Assembly (NCBI GenBank): GCA_902613275.1
Contig: CACMGM010000004.1
Coordinates: 1 to 64,000 of the forward strand
Length of the DNA stretch: 64,000 bases
DNA from: an uncultured Alphaproteobacteria bacterium
GTDB lineage: Bacteria > Pseudomonadota > Alphaproteobacteria > HIMB59 > GCA-002718135
Direction: 5' to 3'
Positions within the stretch are counted from its first letter, which is position 1, and each line of letters starts with the position of its first letter. Shown piece by piece: positions 56,192 to 63,928 of the stretch. Made by a program: the position numbers and the translations under genes. A model generated the notes under the pieces. It did no database searches. It worked only from the letters and a program-made list of their open reading frames with translations, and was not told the origin of the DNA.

Positions 56192-57174
56192 GACACAATT
56201 GAATTTTTAACTGTGAAATATTCTCTCGCTCTGTCTAATAAAACAGCTCCTAATAAAATCATTCCAAGAAAAAATCTTACCCAAAATTCTCCGACATCAA
56301 TAAGATATAATCCATTATTAATTAAAGTAACGAGTATAGCTCCAAGCATAGTTCCAAAAACTGTTACTTTTCCTCCAGATAAAAGTGTGCCTCCTAATAC
56401 TGGTGCTAAGAATGCTGGTAACAACCAGTCAAAACCTAAATGACCTGCCATCGATGGAATTGCAGCGCCGATTCTTGCTGTTAACATTATTCCTGCTAAA
56501 GCTGCTAAAAATCCAGATAGCATGTGGCAATAAATAAACATTCTATCAACTGAAATACCTGATAGCTCTGCTGCATCAGGATTAGCTCCAGCCGCAATTA
56601 ATTTTCTGCCAATGTCAGTATATTTAAATACATAATAAAGAATAAAACAAGTTAAGACACTTATTATTAAAAGTGGAGAGATATATTTATTAAAAAGTTT
56701 TAAACTTCCAAAGTCTGTAAAAATTTCAGGTAGTTTTCTAAATGCTTCTGCCTCAGTTAGAAGAGTCATAAAACCAAAATAAATACTCATAGTTGCTAAA
56801 GTCACTATAAAACTATGAACGCCTGTTCTCACAGTTACAAAACCATTAATCCAACCTAAGAATGACCCAAAAGCTAAAACTAGAATTATTGAAATTGAAA
56901 TTGGTATACCCATACTCTCCATACACCAACCTCCAAACATTGCTGCAGAAACACCTAATGCACCTAAAGATAAATTTAATCCTCCAGTTAAAATAACAAC
57001 CATCATTGCAAGGCCTATCATAATATCTAATGCTACTACTCTAGATAATGCATAAATGTTAAACCTAGATGTAAAACCATCAGTAGAGAATGAAAAAATA
57101 CAAATAAAAATAATTACAAGACACAACAAACCAAATTGATTCGTTTTTATAAAATTAGGTATTTTAAAATTCAT
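56188..57174 (-). CDS. sugar ABC transporter permease 1
   Basis: This 328-residue RbsC-type permease contains VVILTGGLNLSLGALGVSAAMFGG, FLGWINGFVTVRTGVHSFIVTLAT and FLAPVLGGTLLSGGKVTVFG. The ATG at 57172-57174 follows a hairpin plus T-run (57175-57200) by at most six bases, so there is no standard ribosome-binding site. Expression may depend on read-through and re-initiation after the binding-protein gene. Together with the second permease it would form the membrane channel. Confidence 0.93.
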   Translation of the reverse strand: MNFKIPNFIKTNQFGLLCLVIIFICIFSFSTDGFTSRFNIYALSRVVALDIMIGLAMMVVILTGGLNLSLGALGVSAAMFGGWCMESMGIPISISIILVLAFGSFLGWINGFVTVRTGVHSFIVTLATMSIYFGFMTLLTEAEAFRKLPEIFTDFGSLKLFNKYISPLLIISVLTCFILYYVFKYTDIGRKLIAAGANPDAAELSGISVDRMFIYCHMLSGFLAALAGIMLTARIGAAIPSMAGHLGFDWLLPAFLAPVLGGTLLSGGKVTVFGTMLGAILVTLINNGLYLIDVGEFWVRFFLGMILLGAVLLDRAREYFTVKNSIVS

Positions 57175-57200
57175 AAAAAAAGGGGGCTTTTAAGCCCCCT
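57175..57200 (-). terminator. hairpin with T-run between sugar-binding protein gene and permease 1
   Basis: The inverted repeat AGGGGGCTT/AAGCCCCCT (57181-57200) is the most GC-rich hairpin in the window. On the minus strand it is followed by seven T (57175-57181), the form of an intrinsic terminator. It lies between the binding-protein stop (57211) and the permease ATG (57174), so it probably ends most transcripts after the binding-protein gene and lets a fraction continue to the membrane components. Confidence 0.85.
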
Positions 57201-57210
57201 ATTAGTTTTT

Positions 57211-58239
57211 TTAACTTGGGCAGTTTAAGTAAGTGCTATCAAATGTTTCAAGAATTTCTAATGAAATTCCTCTCATAGCCATTACGTAAGTATCAACATC
57301 ACTGATGTCTACAAATACTGTTCCAGAGTCAATAAATTGATCAGTTTGTGCAGTAGATTTCCAAGGTGCATCTGATTTAAATTCACATCCTTGTCTAACT
57401 TTATCCATTACATAAGAACCAATGTATCCTTGACCATATGGATTTTGCAACATTGTTCCATGCACAAAACCATCTTTAATAGCTTTTAAAACTACTTCAT
57501 CATGATCAATTCCAACCATTTTAATTCTTTTGTCACCCATGTTAGTTAAAGCTTGAGCGGCTACAACAGCTGGAACCCATGCTGTAGTAACAATACCGTC
57601 AACTTCACCACCTTGAGCTGCCATAAAAGCATTGATTTTTTCATCAGCTGGTTCGTAAGCATCGATATCTGCAATTACTTGGATAATTTCAACTCCACCA
57701 CCTGCTTCTGAAACAGCTTGTTCAACAGCATTAATTCTTAATGTTGTGTTAGGATCAACTAGGAAACCAGTGAAGTGGGCAATTTTACCTTTTCCACCAA
57801 GTGCCTTAATTAATTCTTTTGTTCCAAGATAAGCTGAGTGACCTGTATCAGTTCCAAAGCAAAACTTAGCTTGAGTTGGCTGTTCTACACAACCAGCTAA
57901 AGCAGCAGTAGGTACACCAGCATCATCAAGTTCACCTAAAATTTTGTTTGTTCCAACTGCATCACCAGGGAACACAAGAACTGCGTTGTAACCTTGACCA
58001 ACTAAACTTTCAATTAACTCGTTTTGTTGACTAAGATCCCACTCTGCAGGGACTCTGTAATCTGCTTTGCCTAATCCAAAATCTTTTACAGCGTCTAATC
58101 CAGCTTGTTCCCACGCAGCAAAATAAGGGTGTGGGCCACCTGGAACTAGAGCAACTTTAGTAACACCATGACCGCCTGCAAAAACAGTTGATGATATTAA
58201 AGCAGAAAAAGAAATTATAAATATTAAAAATTTTTTCAT
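57211..58239 (-). CDS. sugar ABC transporter substrate-binding protein (periplasmic BP family 4)
   Basis: This 342-residue RbsB-like binding protein has a signal peptide (MKKFLIFIISFSALISSTVFA, cleaved before GGHGV). The mature protein shows the two-lobe sugar-binding pattern: KVALVPGGPHPYFAAWEQAG, NAVLVFPGDAVGTNK, GKGKIAHFTGF, VDGIVTTAWVPAVVAAQAL and KMVGIDHDE. The start has a strong AGGAGGA site (58243-58249). It is the first gene of the fucose operon and is followed by a terminator-like hairpin. The ligand is inferred from the downstream enzymes. Codon use looks richer in G+C than the downstream enzymes, fitting high expression. Confidence 0.93.
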   Translation of the reverse strand: MKKFLIFIISFSALISSTVFAGGHGVTKVALVPGGPHPYFAAWEQAGLDAVKDFGLGKADYRVPAEWDLSQQNELIESLVGQGYNAVLVFPGDAVGTNKILGELDDAGVPTAALAGCVEQPTQAKFCFGTDTGHSAYLGTKELIKALGGKGKIAHFTGFLVDPNTTLRINAVEQAVSEAGGGVEIIQVIADIDAYEPADEKINAFMAAQGGEVDGIVTTAWVPAVVAAQALTNMGDKRIKMVGIDHDEVVLKAIKDGFVHGTMLQNPYGQGYIGSYVMDKVRQGCEFKSDAPWKSTAQTDQFIDSGTVFVDISDVDTYVMAMRGISLEILETFDSTYLNCPS

Positions 58240-58242
58240 TAT

Positions 58243-58249
58243 TCCTCCT
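58243..58249 (-). promoter_or_regulatory. strong Shine-Dalgarno site of the sugar-binding protein gene
   Basis: AGGAGGA on the minus strand stands three bases before AAT and the ATG at 58237-58239. It fits high translation of the binding protein compared with the permease genes, which have none. Confidence 0.75.
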
Positions 58250-58292
58250 AAAATTTATTCATTTAAGCAGATTTAAAAGCTAAAGCAACTAA

Positions 58293-58313
58293 AAATAAAT
58301 AAAGTATTTATTT
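58293..58313. promoter_or_regulatory. AT-only inverted repeat in the divergent fucose/uxuA intergenic region
   Basis: AAATAAATA, three bases, then TATTTATTT form a symmetrical element about 54 bases before the binding-protein start and 28 bases before uxuA. It could be an operator in the shared promoter region. In sequence this AT-rich such repeats also arise by chance, so the call is weak. Confidence 0.25.
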
Positions 58314-58341
58314 ATTTATATATTGATTATACAATTGTCGC

Positions 58342-59529
58342 ATGCTGTACTCATTTAGATGGTTTGGTCATAATGATCCCTCAAAATTAGATCAAATTCG
58401 ACAGATAGGAGTTGATGGAATTGTATCATCGCTAGCACAAATAAAATATGGTGAAAAATGGAGCTCAATCGAAATCAAAAAGAGAAAAAAATTTATTGAA
58501 AGTTTCAAAATTGATAAAAATAAAAAATTAACTTGGAGTGTTGTTGAAAGTCTTCCTGTGCATAATGATATAAAAAAAAGATCAGGAAAATATAGATATT
58601 ATATAGATCAATACAAAAAGTCTTTGATGAACTTAGGAAAGAATAATATTAAAAATATTTGTTATAATTTTATGCCTTTAATTGATTGGGTGAGAACAGA
58701 TTTAAATCATCAACTTCCTAATGGTGCTTTTGCTCTAAAATATAATCATCTTCATGTCTGTGCATTTGAAAATTTTATTTTGAAGTCTAAAACAGCAAAA
58801 GAAAGGTATTCATCCAAAGACATCCATACTTCAAAAAAAATATTACAAAAAATGAATTCTAGTGATTTAAAAAAACTTAAGATGTCTCTACTTGGAGGGT
58901 TAGCTGCAAACGATAGAAAGTATACAATTAAAGATTTAAATTATGAGATTGATCAATTTGCAGAATTAAATCATAGTGATTTACAAAACAATTTAAAAGA
59001 TTTTATAGAAGAAATTTATCCAATCATAAAAAAATATAATATTCATTACAATATTCATCCAGATGATCCTCCATATAATGTTTATGGATTACCAAGAATT
59101 GTTTCTGATGAGAAAGATATTAATTTTATTGTGAATATAAAAAAAGATACAAATGTAGGTTTAACTTTTTGTACAGGATCCCTTGGTGTTAATAAAAAAA
59201 ATAACTTAGTCAATATAATTAAAAAATACGGTTCTTATATAAATTTTATTCATTTAAGAAATATAAGACACATTCCAAATTCTCTTGATTTTTATGAAGA
59301 TGATCACCTTAATGGAAGCCTGGACATGGTGTCTATTGTCAAAGCAATATTGAAAGAAGAAAATAAAAGGAAAAAAAGTAATCATCCTATTAAACAAATT
59401 CCTATGAGGCCTGATCATGGGCATACAATACTTCATGACCAATTTAATTCAGTAATACCTGGATATTCATTATTAGGCAGAATGAAAGGGCTAGATCAGC
59501 TTAAAGGTGTAATAAAAGCTATAAATTAA
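58342..59529 (+). CDS. uxuA: mannonate dehydratase
   Basis: This 395-residue UxuA converts D-mannonate to 2-keto-3-deoxy-D-gluconate. The start MLYSFRWFGHNDP, the metal-site region NIHPDDPPYNVYGLPRI, the FCTGSLG and FIHLRN segments and the C-terminal MRPDHGH are diagnostic. It is divergent from the fucose operon with 102 bases between, and overlaps the LDH2-family gene by 11 bases at the 3' end. Its product feeds KdgK and Eda of the opposite operon. Confidence 0.95.
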   Translation: MLYSFRWFGHNDPSKLDQIRQIGVDGIVSSLAQIKYGEKWSSIEIKKRKKFIESFKIDKNKKLTWSVVESLPVHNDIKKRSGKYRYYIDQYKKSLMNLGKNNIKNICYNFMPLIDWVRTDLNHQLPNGAFALKYNHLHVCAFENFILKSKTAKERYSSKDIHTSKKILQKMNSSDLKKLKMSLLGGLAANDRKYTIKDLNYEIDQFAELNHSDLQNNLKDFIEEIYPIIKKYNIHYNIHPDDPPYNVYGLPRIVSDEKDINFIVNIKKDTNVGLTFCTGSLGVNKKNNLVNIIKKYGSYINFIHLRNIRHIPNSLDFYEDDHLNGSLDMVSIVKAILKEENKRKKSNHPIKQIPMRPDHGHTILHDQFNSVIPGYSLLGRMKGLDQLKGVIKAIN

Positions 59530-60568
59530 TTTTTACCTTATATTTATTTGCTAAAAACAAAAAATCAGTTTTTAATTCCTTATCTATTGGAATACCTGTT
59601 TTTAATCTTTTTTTAGAAGTAATTTTTTCTTTTTCGCCCGGGTATAAAATTGGATTATTATTTTTTTTTGATTTTTGTTTTTTTAGATCACTCATATAGT
59701 TTTTCATACCTTTAAAATATTGTTTTTTTGTAGTGAAAGCATTTAATGAAATGGCGATTAAGAAATGTCCTAACTTTCTTGGTGTACTAAAATCTGGTCC
59801 AATCATTGATAATAAACGGTATCCATGAGCCATACCAATAAGAGGTCCGCACATTATTTCTACTGAAGAAGATAATCCAAAACCTTTATATCCATATTCT
59901 TTACCTCCAAGTGGAGCCAAAGAAACAGCGTTATAAGGGTTAGTTGTGTAGTTGCCGGATTTATCAAGTGCAATCTCAGAATTTAATTTAGTAGAATTTG
60001 CTCTGGCTCTCATAACTTTATTCCATGCTATCGAAGTTGAAGAAAAATCTGCATGTAAAAAATCTTTATTACCTATTGGTGCTGTAAAAGAATAAGGATT
60101 AGTCCCGTGAAAAGGTTTCTTACCATTGTACGGTATGGCAAAAGCATCTGAGTGTGTAAATGAAAAACCAACACAGTCGTTTTGTGCAATATCCTTAGAA
60201 TATACACCTGCAGCACCATAGTGTGAGGAGTTTATTATGCCAATTGAAGCAATGCCATTCTTCTTTGCCATAGATGATACTATTGTTGATGCCTTTAAAG
60301 CTGCTACATGCCCTAAGCCATCATCAGCATCATAGACAGCTACACCTCTATTTTTTTTTATAAGCTTCATTTTAGGTTTTGCTTTTATTCTTCCATTTTC
60401 AATACATTTTACGTAATGAGAAAATAATCTAATACCATGACTGTCCACGCCTCTAATAGAAGAATCTAAAAGTGATTTAATAAGTAAATTTCTATCTTTT
60501 TTTTGAACAGATAGTTTTGACAAAATGCTATCAAAAAATTTATTTATTTTGTTAGGTAAAATTTTCAT
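59519..60568 (-). CDS. LDH2/malate dehydrogenase family oxidoreductase
   Basis: This 349-residue NAD(P)H-dependent oxidoreductase of the malate/L-lactate dehydrogenase (LDH2, YlbC/YiaK) family shows the catalytic RGVDSHGIRLFSHYV near residue 40, INSSHYGAAGVYS and HGTNPYSFTAPI. Family members act on 2-hydroxy acids or keto-acid sugars such as 2,3-diketogulonate. The substrate here is unknown. It lies one base after the fructuronate reductase-like gene, so a role in the same sugar-acid pathway, or in handling lactate from fucose, is plausible. Confidence 0.85.
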   Translation of the reverse strand: MKILPNKINKFFDSILSKLSVQKKDRNLLIKSLLDSSIRGVDSHGIRLFSHYVKCIENGRIKAKPKMKLIKKNRGVAVYDADDGLGHVAALKASTIVSSMAKKNGIASIGIINSSHYGAAGVYSKDIAQNDCVGFSFTHSDAFAIPYNGKKPFHGTNPYSFTAPIGNKDFLHADFSSTSIAWNKVMRARANSTKLNSEIALDKSGNYTTNPYNAVSLAPLGGKEYGYKGFGLSSSVEIMCGPLIGMAHGYRLLSMIGPDFSTPRKLGHFLIAISLNAFTTKKQYFKGMKNYMSDLKKQKSKKNNNPILYPGEKEKITSKKRLKTGIPIDKELKTDFLFLANKYKVKINL

Positions 60569-60569
60569 C

Positions 60570-62000
60570 TTATGAAATTATTTCTTTTAATAAGGATTTT
60601 AAAGGATTTTCTTTCATTAAATTTAGATTTTTTTGGACTGCTGTTAACATTTCTTCTTTTTTACTTTCAGAAAGATTAAAAATATTTTTATTATTAATTA
60701 TTTCTTCAAAAAAATTATCCTTATTATTTTTGTAAACACTGTAAAAGTATTCTTTATTTGCATCATCCAGTCTATTTTGATCTTCTTCAATAATTTGAAA
60801 TAAGAAAAATAACCAAGAGGCTATGATAAATTGAATATATTTAGCTACTCCTTTATTATTTTTGTAGGTATCAAGTATTCTTATAGGTATTTTTAAAGAA
60901 CCATCCATAGCAATTCTTAACAATTTATCCTCTATGTAAGTATTTTTAAATCTTTCTAAAATTTTCATTTTGTACTCATTAATATTAAAGTCATCTTTAA
61001 TTTCTAAAGTGGGTAACACTTCTAGGTCTAAAAAATTTAAAATAAAATTGTAAATATTTTTATCCTCTATTGCTTGATGAACATATGTATACCCACACAA
61101 ATGACCAATGTATGCTAAAGCTGAGTGGGACGCATTCAGTATTTTAAGTTTATTATTTTCATAAAATTTTACATCTTCAACAAATTTTATTTTATTATTT
61201 GATAAAATATTTTTTAGCTCATCATTATTTGATTGAATATACCAATCTCTATAAGGTTCAGTAACCACAATTGTATTATCATTATATGGCAAGTTAAAAT
61301 ATTCAGATTGTTTATTATTATTTGGAACAATTCCATCAACCATAGACAATGGGAACTCAATATTATTATCAAACCAATCTAAACACTTTGGATATTTTTT
61401 TTCTATAAATTGTTTAACTAAATTTTTTAAAATTTTTCCATTTTCAGACAAATTATCGCAACTTAAAACGATTAATTTTTTTTTGTTTTGCTTATATCTT
61501 TCTATTATTCCAAAACTTAGATGACCTATCAAAGTTGATAACTCTTTATCCTCTAGATCATTAATTATTTGATTCGAAAAATTTAATTTTTTATTTTTAT
61601 CAAAATGATATCCCTTTTCTGTAACAGTAATTGTAATTAATTTAATTTTTTCAGATACAATTAAATTTCTTATTTCATTCTTGTGTTTTAAACCAAATAA
61701 AACTTTTTTAATTGGATTTAAAATATCAACTTTTTTGAAATTATTTGATATCCTTACCAAAGAATACAAGTAGTCTTGTAATTGCATTTTATTATTTGTT
61801 TCTTCAGACCTTAAATTGACCCCAATTATGGAAATGTTTTTATTATTTTCTAATATTTCATGAATATATAGTGCTTGGTGAGCTCTATGAAAATTACCAA
61901 TACCGAAATGAAGTATGCAATCTTCATTATTATTAATATTATAACTTGGAAATGATTGTTCTTTTAAAAGATTTGTATTTATGTTTTTATTTAATTGCAT
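60570..62000 (-). CDS. mannitol dehydrogenase/fructuronate reductase family
   Basis: This 476-residue long-chain polyol dehydrogenase has an N-terminal Rossmann domain (ILHFGIGNFHRAHQALYIHE) and a C-terminal helical domain with the catalytic K-x4-N-x2-H set in LKILNASHSALAYIG. The GTVTEKGY-like TVTEKGYHFD is also typical. Near uxuA the best reading is D-fructuronate reductase (UxuB), which makes mannonate; mannitol or altronate dehydrogenases are the alternatives. No hexuronate isomerase (UxaC) is in the window. The sequence is notably Asn/Lys-rich. Confidence 0.85.
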   Translation of the reverse strand: MQLNKNINTNLLKEQSFPSYNINNNEDCILHFGIGNFHRAHQALYIHEILENNKNISIIGVNLRSEETNNKMQLQDYLYSLVRISNNFKKVDILNPIKKVLFGLKHKNEIRNLIVSEKIKLITITVTEKGYHFDKNKKLNFSNQIINDLEDKELSTLIGHLSFGIIERYKQNKKKLIVLSCDNLSENGKILKNLVKQFIEKKYPKCLDWFDNNIEFPLSMVDGIVPNNNKQSEYFNLPYNDNTIVVTEPYRDWYIQSNNDELKNILSNNKIKFVEDVKFYENNKLKILNASHSALAYIGHLCGYTYVHQAIEDKNIYNFILNFLDLEVLPTLEIKDDFNINEYKMKILERFKNTYIEDKLLRIAMDGSLKIPIRILDTYKNNKGVAKYIQFIIASWLFFLFQIIEEDQNRLDDANKEYFYSVYKNNKDNFFEEIINNKNIFNLSESKKEEMLTAVQKNLNLMKENPLKSLLKEIIS

Positions 62001-62030
62001 ATTAATAATTAAAATATACTTAAACAGAAG

Positions 62031-62783
62031 ATGATCAATAAAATATATAAAAGTGTGCTTATAACTGGTGCATCAAGTGGTATTGGCTTAGAAACACTTA
62101 AAAGATTTTTAAAAGAAAATGTAAAAGTTTATGCTCTTGATAAAGACGTTTCAATATTAGAGAAATTGAAAAAAAAACATAAATTTGAAATCATTCAAAT
62201 TGATCTCTTTGACACGGATCAAATTTATAAAAAACTCTCCAAAGTAAAAGTTGATATTGTAGTTTGTAATGCAGGCATTGGAAGAGGGGCTGAAGGTATA
62301 TTAAAAGCATCAAGGCAAGATATTGAATTATCTACAAGATTAAATGTCGAGTCTTATCTTCATACTTTAAAAGCTATTGTTCCAGAAATGATAAAAAGAA
62401 GAAAAGGACATGTAGTTTTAATGGGGTCTCTTGCAGGTCTATACCCACAAATGAGTACTGTTTATGGCGGTCAAAAAGGTGCTATCCATAGAATCGCACA
62501 AAGCTTAAGAATTGAACTTAGCGGTTCAAGAGTTAAAGTTTCTGAAATATGTCCTGGAAGAACTAAAACAAATTTTGGTAAAGCTGCATTTACAGATAAA
62601 AATAAAGCTAAAAAATTTATGTCTGGTTTTACTCTTCTCGAGCCAAGAGATATTGCTGATGCTATTATGTTTGCAGTAAGTGTTAGATGGCGAAGCAATA
62701 TTAGCACTATTGAAATTTCTGGCACAGAACAATCCCCAGGCGGAGTGCCGATTATTCCAGTAAAAGATCCAATACTTTCATAA
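62031..62783 (+). CDS. short-chain dehydrogenase/reductase (SDR)
   Basis: This 250-residue classical SDR has the cofactor motif TGASSGIG (residues 13-20), NAG in VCNAGIG, and the catalytic serine with YGGQK (Y-x3-K) near residue 150. The C-terminal part (EISGTEQSPGGVP) resembles YdfG-like 3-hydroxy-acid dehydrogenases. In the known Xanthomonas fucose route the 2-keto-3-deoxy-L-fuconate 4-dehydrogenase is an SDR, so this gene is a candidate for that step. The reaction is inferred from context only. It is divergent from the polyol dehydrogenase gene and 41 bases before the Gfo/Idh/MocA gene. Confidence 0.88.
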   Translation: MINKIYKSVLITGASSGIGLETLKRFLKENVKVYALDKDVSILEKLKKKHKFEIIQIDLFDTDQIYKKLSKVKVDIVVCNAGIGRGAEGILKASRQDIELSTRLNVESYLHTLKAIVPEMIKRRKGHVVLMGSLAGLYPQMSTVYGGQKGAIHRIAQSLRIELSGSRVKVSEICPGRTKTNFGKAAFTDKNKAKKFMSGFTLLEPRDIADAIMFAVSVRWRSNISTIEISGTEQSPGGVPIIPVKDPILS

Positions 62784-62824
62784 ATTAATTAAATATTTTT
62801 TATTTTAATATAATAAAATTAATT

Positions 62825-63928
62825 ATGGAAAAACCTGTCAGATATGGTGTTATTGGCATAGGAGGTATGGGAGCAAATCATGCTAAAAAATTACAAGAGA
62901 ATAAAATAGAAAATGCCATCCTAGCCGCAGTTGCTGATTCAAATGCAGAATATAAAAATAAATATGAAAATATTCCTTTTTTTGAAAATACTGATAATTT
63001 TTTTGATAATAAAATTATAGATGCGGCAATCATTGCTACACCTCATAAATCGCATATAGATCTAGCGAAAAAAGCTCTCGAAAATAATATTAATGTTATA
63101 ATTGAAAAACCCTTAGCAATAACTAGTAAAAAGTGTCGAGAATTTATTAATATTTCACAAAGTTTTAAAGCATTTTTTACTGTTATGCTAAATCAAAGGA
63201 GTAATCCTGTTTATGTTAAGATAAAGGAACTAATTAATGGAAACGAAATAGGTAAAGTTCACCGTTTTCAATGGACAATAACTAATTGGTTTAGAACAAA
63301 CTATTATTATCAGACGTCTAATTGGAGAGCTAAATGGGAAAGTGAAGGTGGAGGCGTTTTAATAAATCAGAGTATTCACCAACTTGATTTGTGTCAGTGG
63401 TTATTTGGTATGCCTGACAGTGTATATACTGATTTGGGATTAGGTCGCTTTCATGAGATAGAAGTTGAAGATGAAGTGACTTCAATCTTTAAATATAAAA
63501 ATGGATTAAAAGGTGTATTTATTACAACAACAGGTGAAGCTCCTGGTGTAAATAGATTGGAAATTGCATCAGATAAGGGTTTAATTACAATTCAGGATAA
63601 TAATGTTATATGGGAAAAAATAGATTCATCTACTGAATTCATTAAAAACTCTAAAACACTTTTTGGGATGCCTAAAAAAGAAAAAATTAATTTTAATTTT
63701 AAGGCTGATTTGGATCAACATATTGAGCATCAAAGACTTATTCAAAACTTTACAAACTTCCTCCTAGGAAAAGAAAAACTGTTAGTGAATGGAAAAGATG
63801 GTTTAAATTCAGTTGAATTAATTAATGCGATGGTTCTATCGGGATTAGAGGAAAAAAAAATAGAGCTTCCTTTAGATGAGGTTAAATATGAACAAAAATT
63901 AGAAGAAATGATAAGTAAATCAAGATGA
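62825..63928 (+). CDS. Gfo/Idh/MocA family oxidoreductase
   Basis: This 367-residue NAD(P)-dependent sugar oxidoreductase has GVIGIGGMGANHAKKL at the N-terminus and the family motif IIEKPLA (residues about 93-99), followed by an alpha/beta domain with GGGVLINQSIHQLDL holding the catalytic histidine. Relatives oxidise inositols, glucose-type sugars or their acids. Substrate is unknown. It overlaps the next gene by four bases (ATGA), as often seen for partnered dehydrogenase and isomerase genes. Confidence 0.9.
   Translation: MEKPVRYGVIGIGGMGANHAKKLQENKIENAILAAVADSNAEYKNKYENIPFFENTDNFFDNKIIDAAIIATPHKSHIDLAKKALENNINVIIEKPLAITSKKCREFINISQSFKAFFTVMLNQRSNPVYVKIKELINGNEIGKVHRFQWTITNWFRTNYYYQTSNWRAKWESEGGGVLINQSIHQLDLCQWLFGMPDSVYTDLGLGRFHEIEVEDEVTSIFKYKNGLKGVFITTTGEAPGVNRLEIASDKGLITIQDNNVIWEKIDSSTEFIKNSKTLFGMPKKEKINFNFKADLDQHIEHQRLIQNFTNFLLGKEKLLVNGKDGLNSVELINAMVLSGLEEKKIELPLDEVKYEQKLEEMISKSR

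Noticed and set aside
62784..62824. AT-only stretch with TTAATTA/TAATTAA symmetry before the Gfo/Idh gene
   Set aside because: It is only 41 bases of nearly pure A and T; symmetry is expected by chance and no defined element can be supported.
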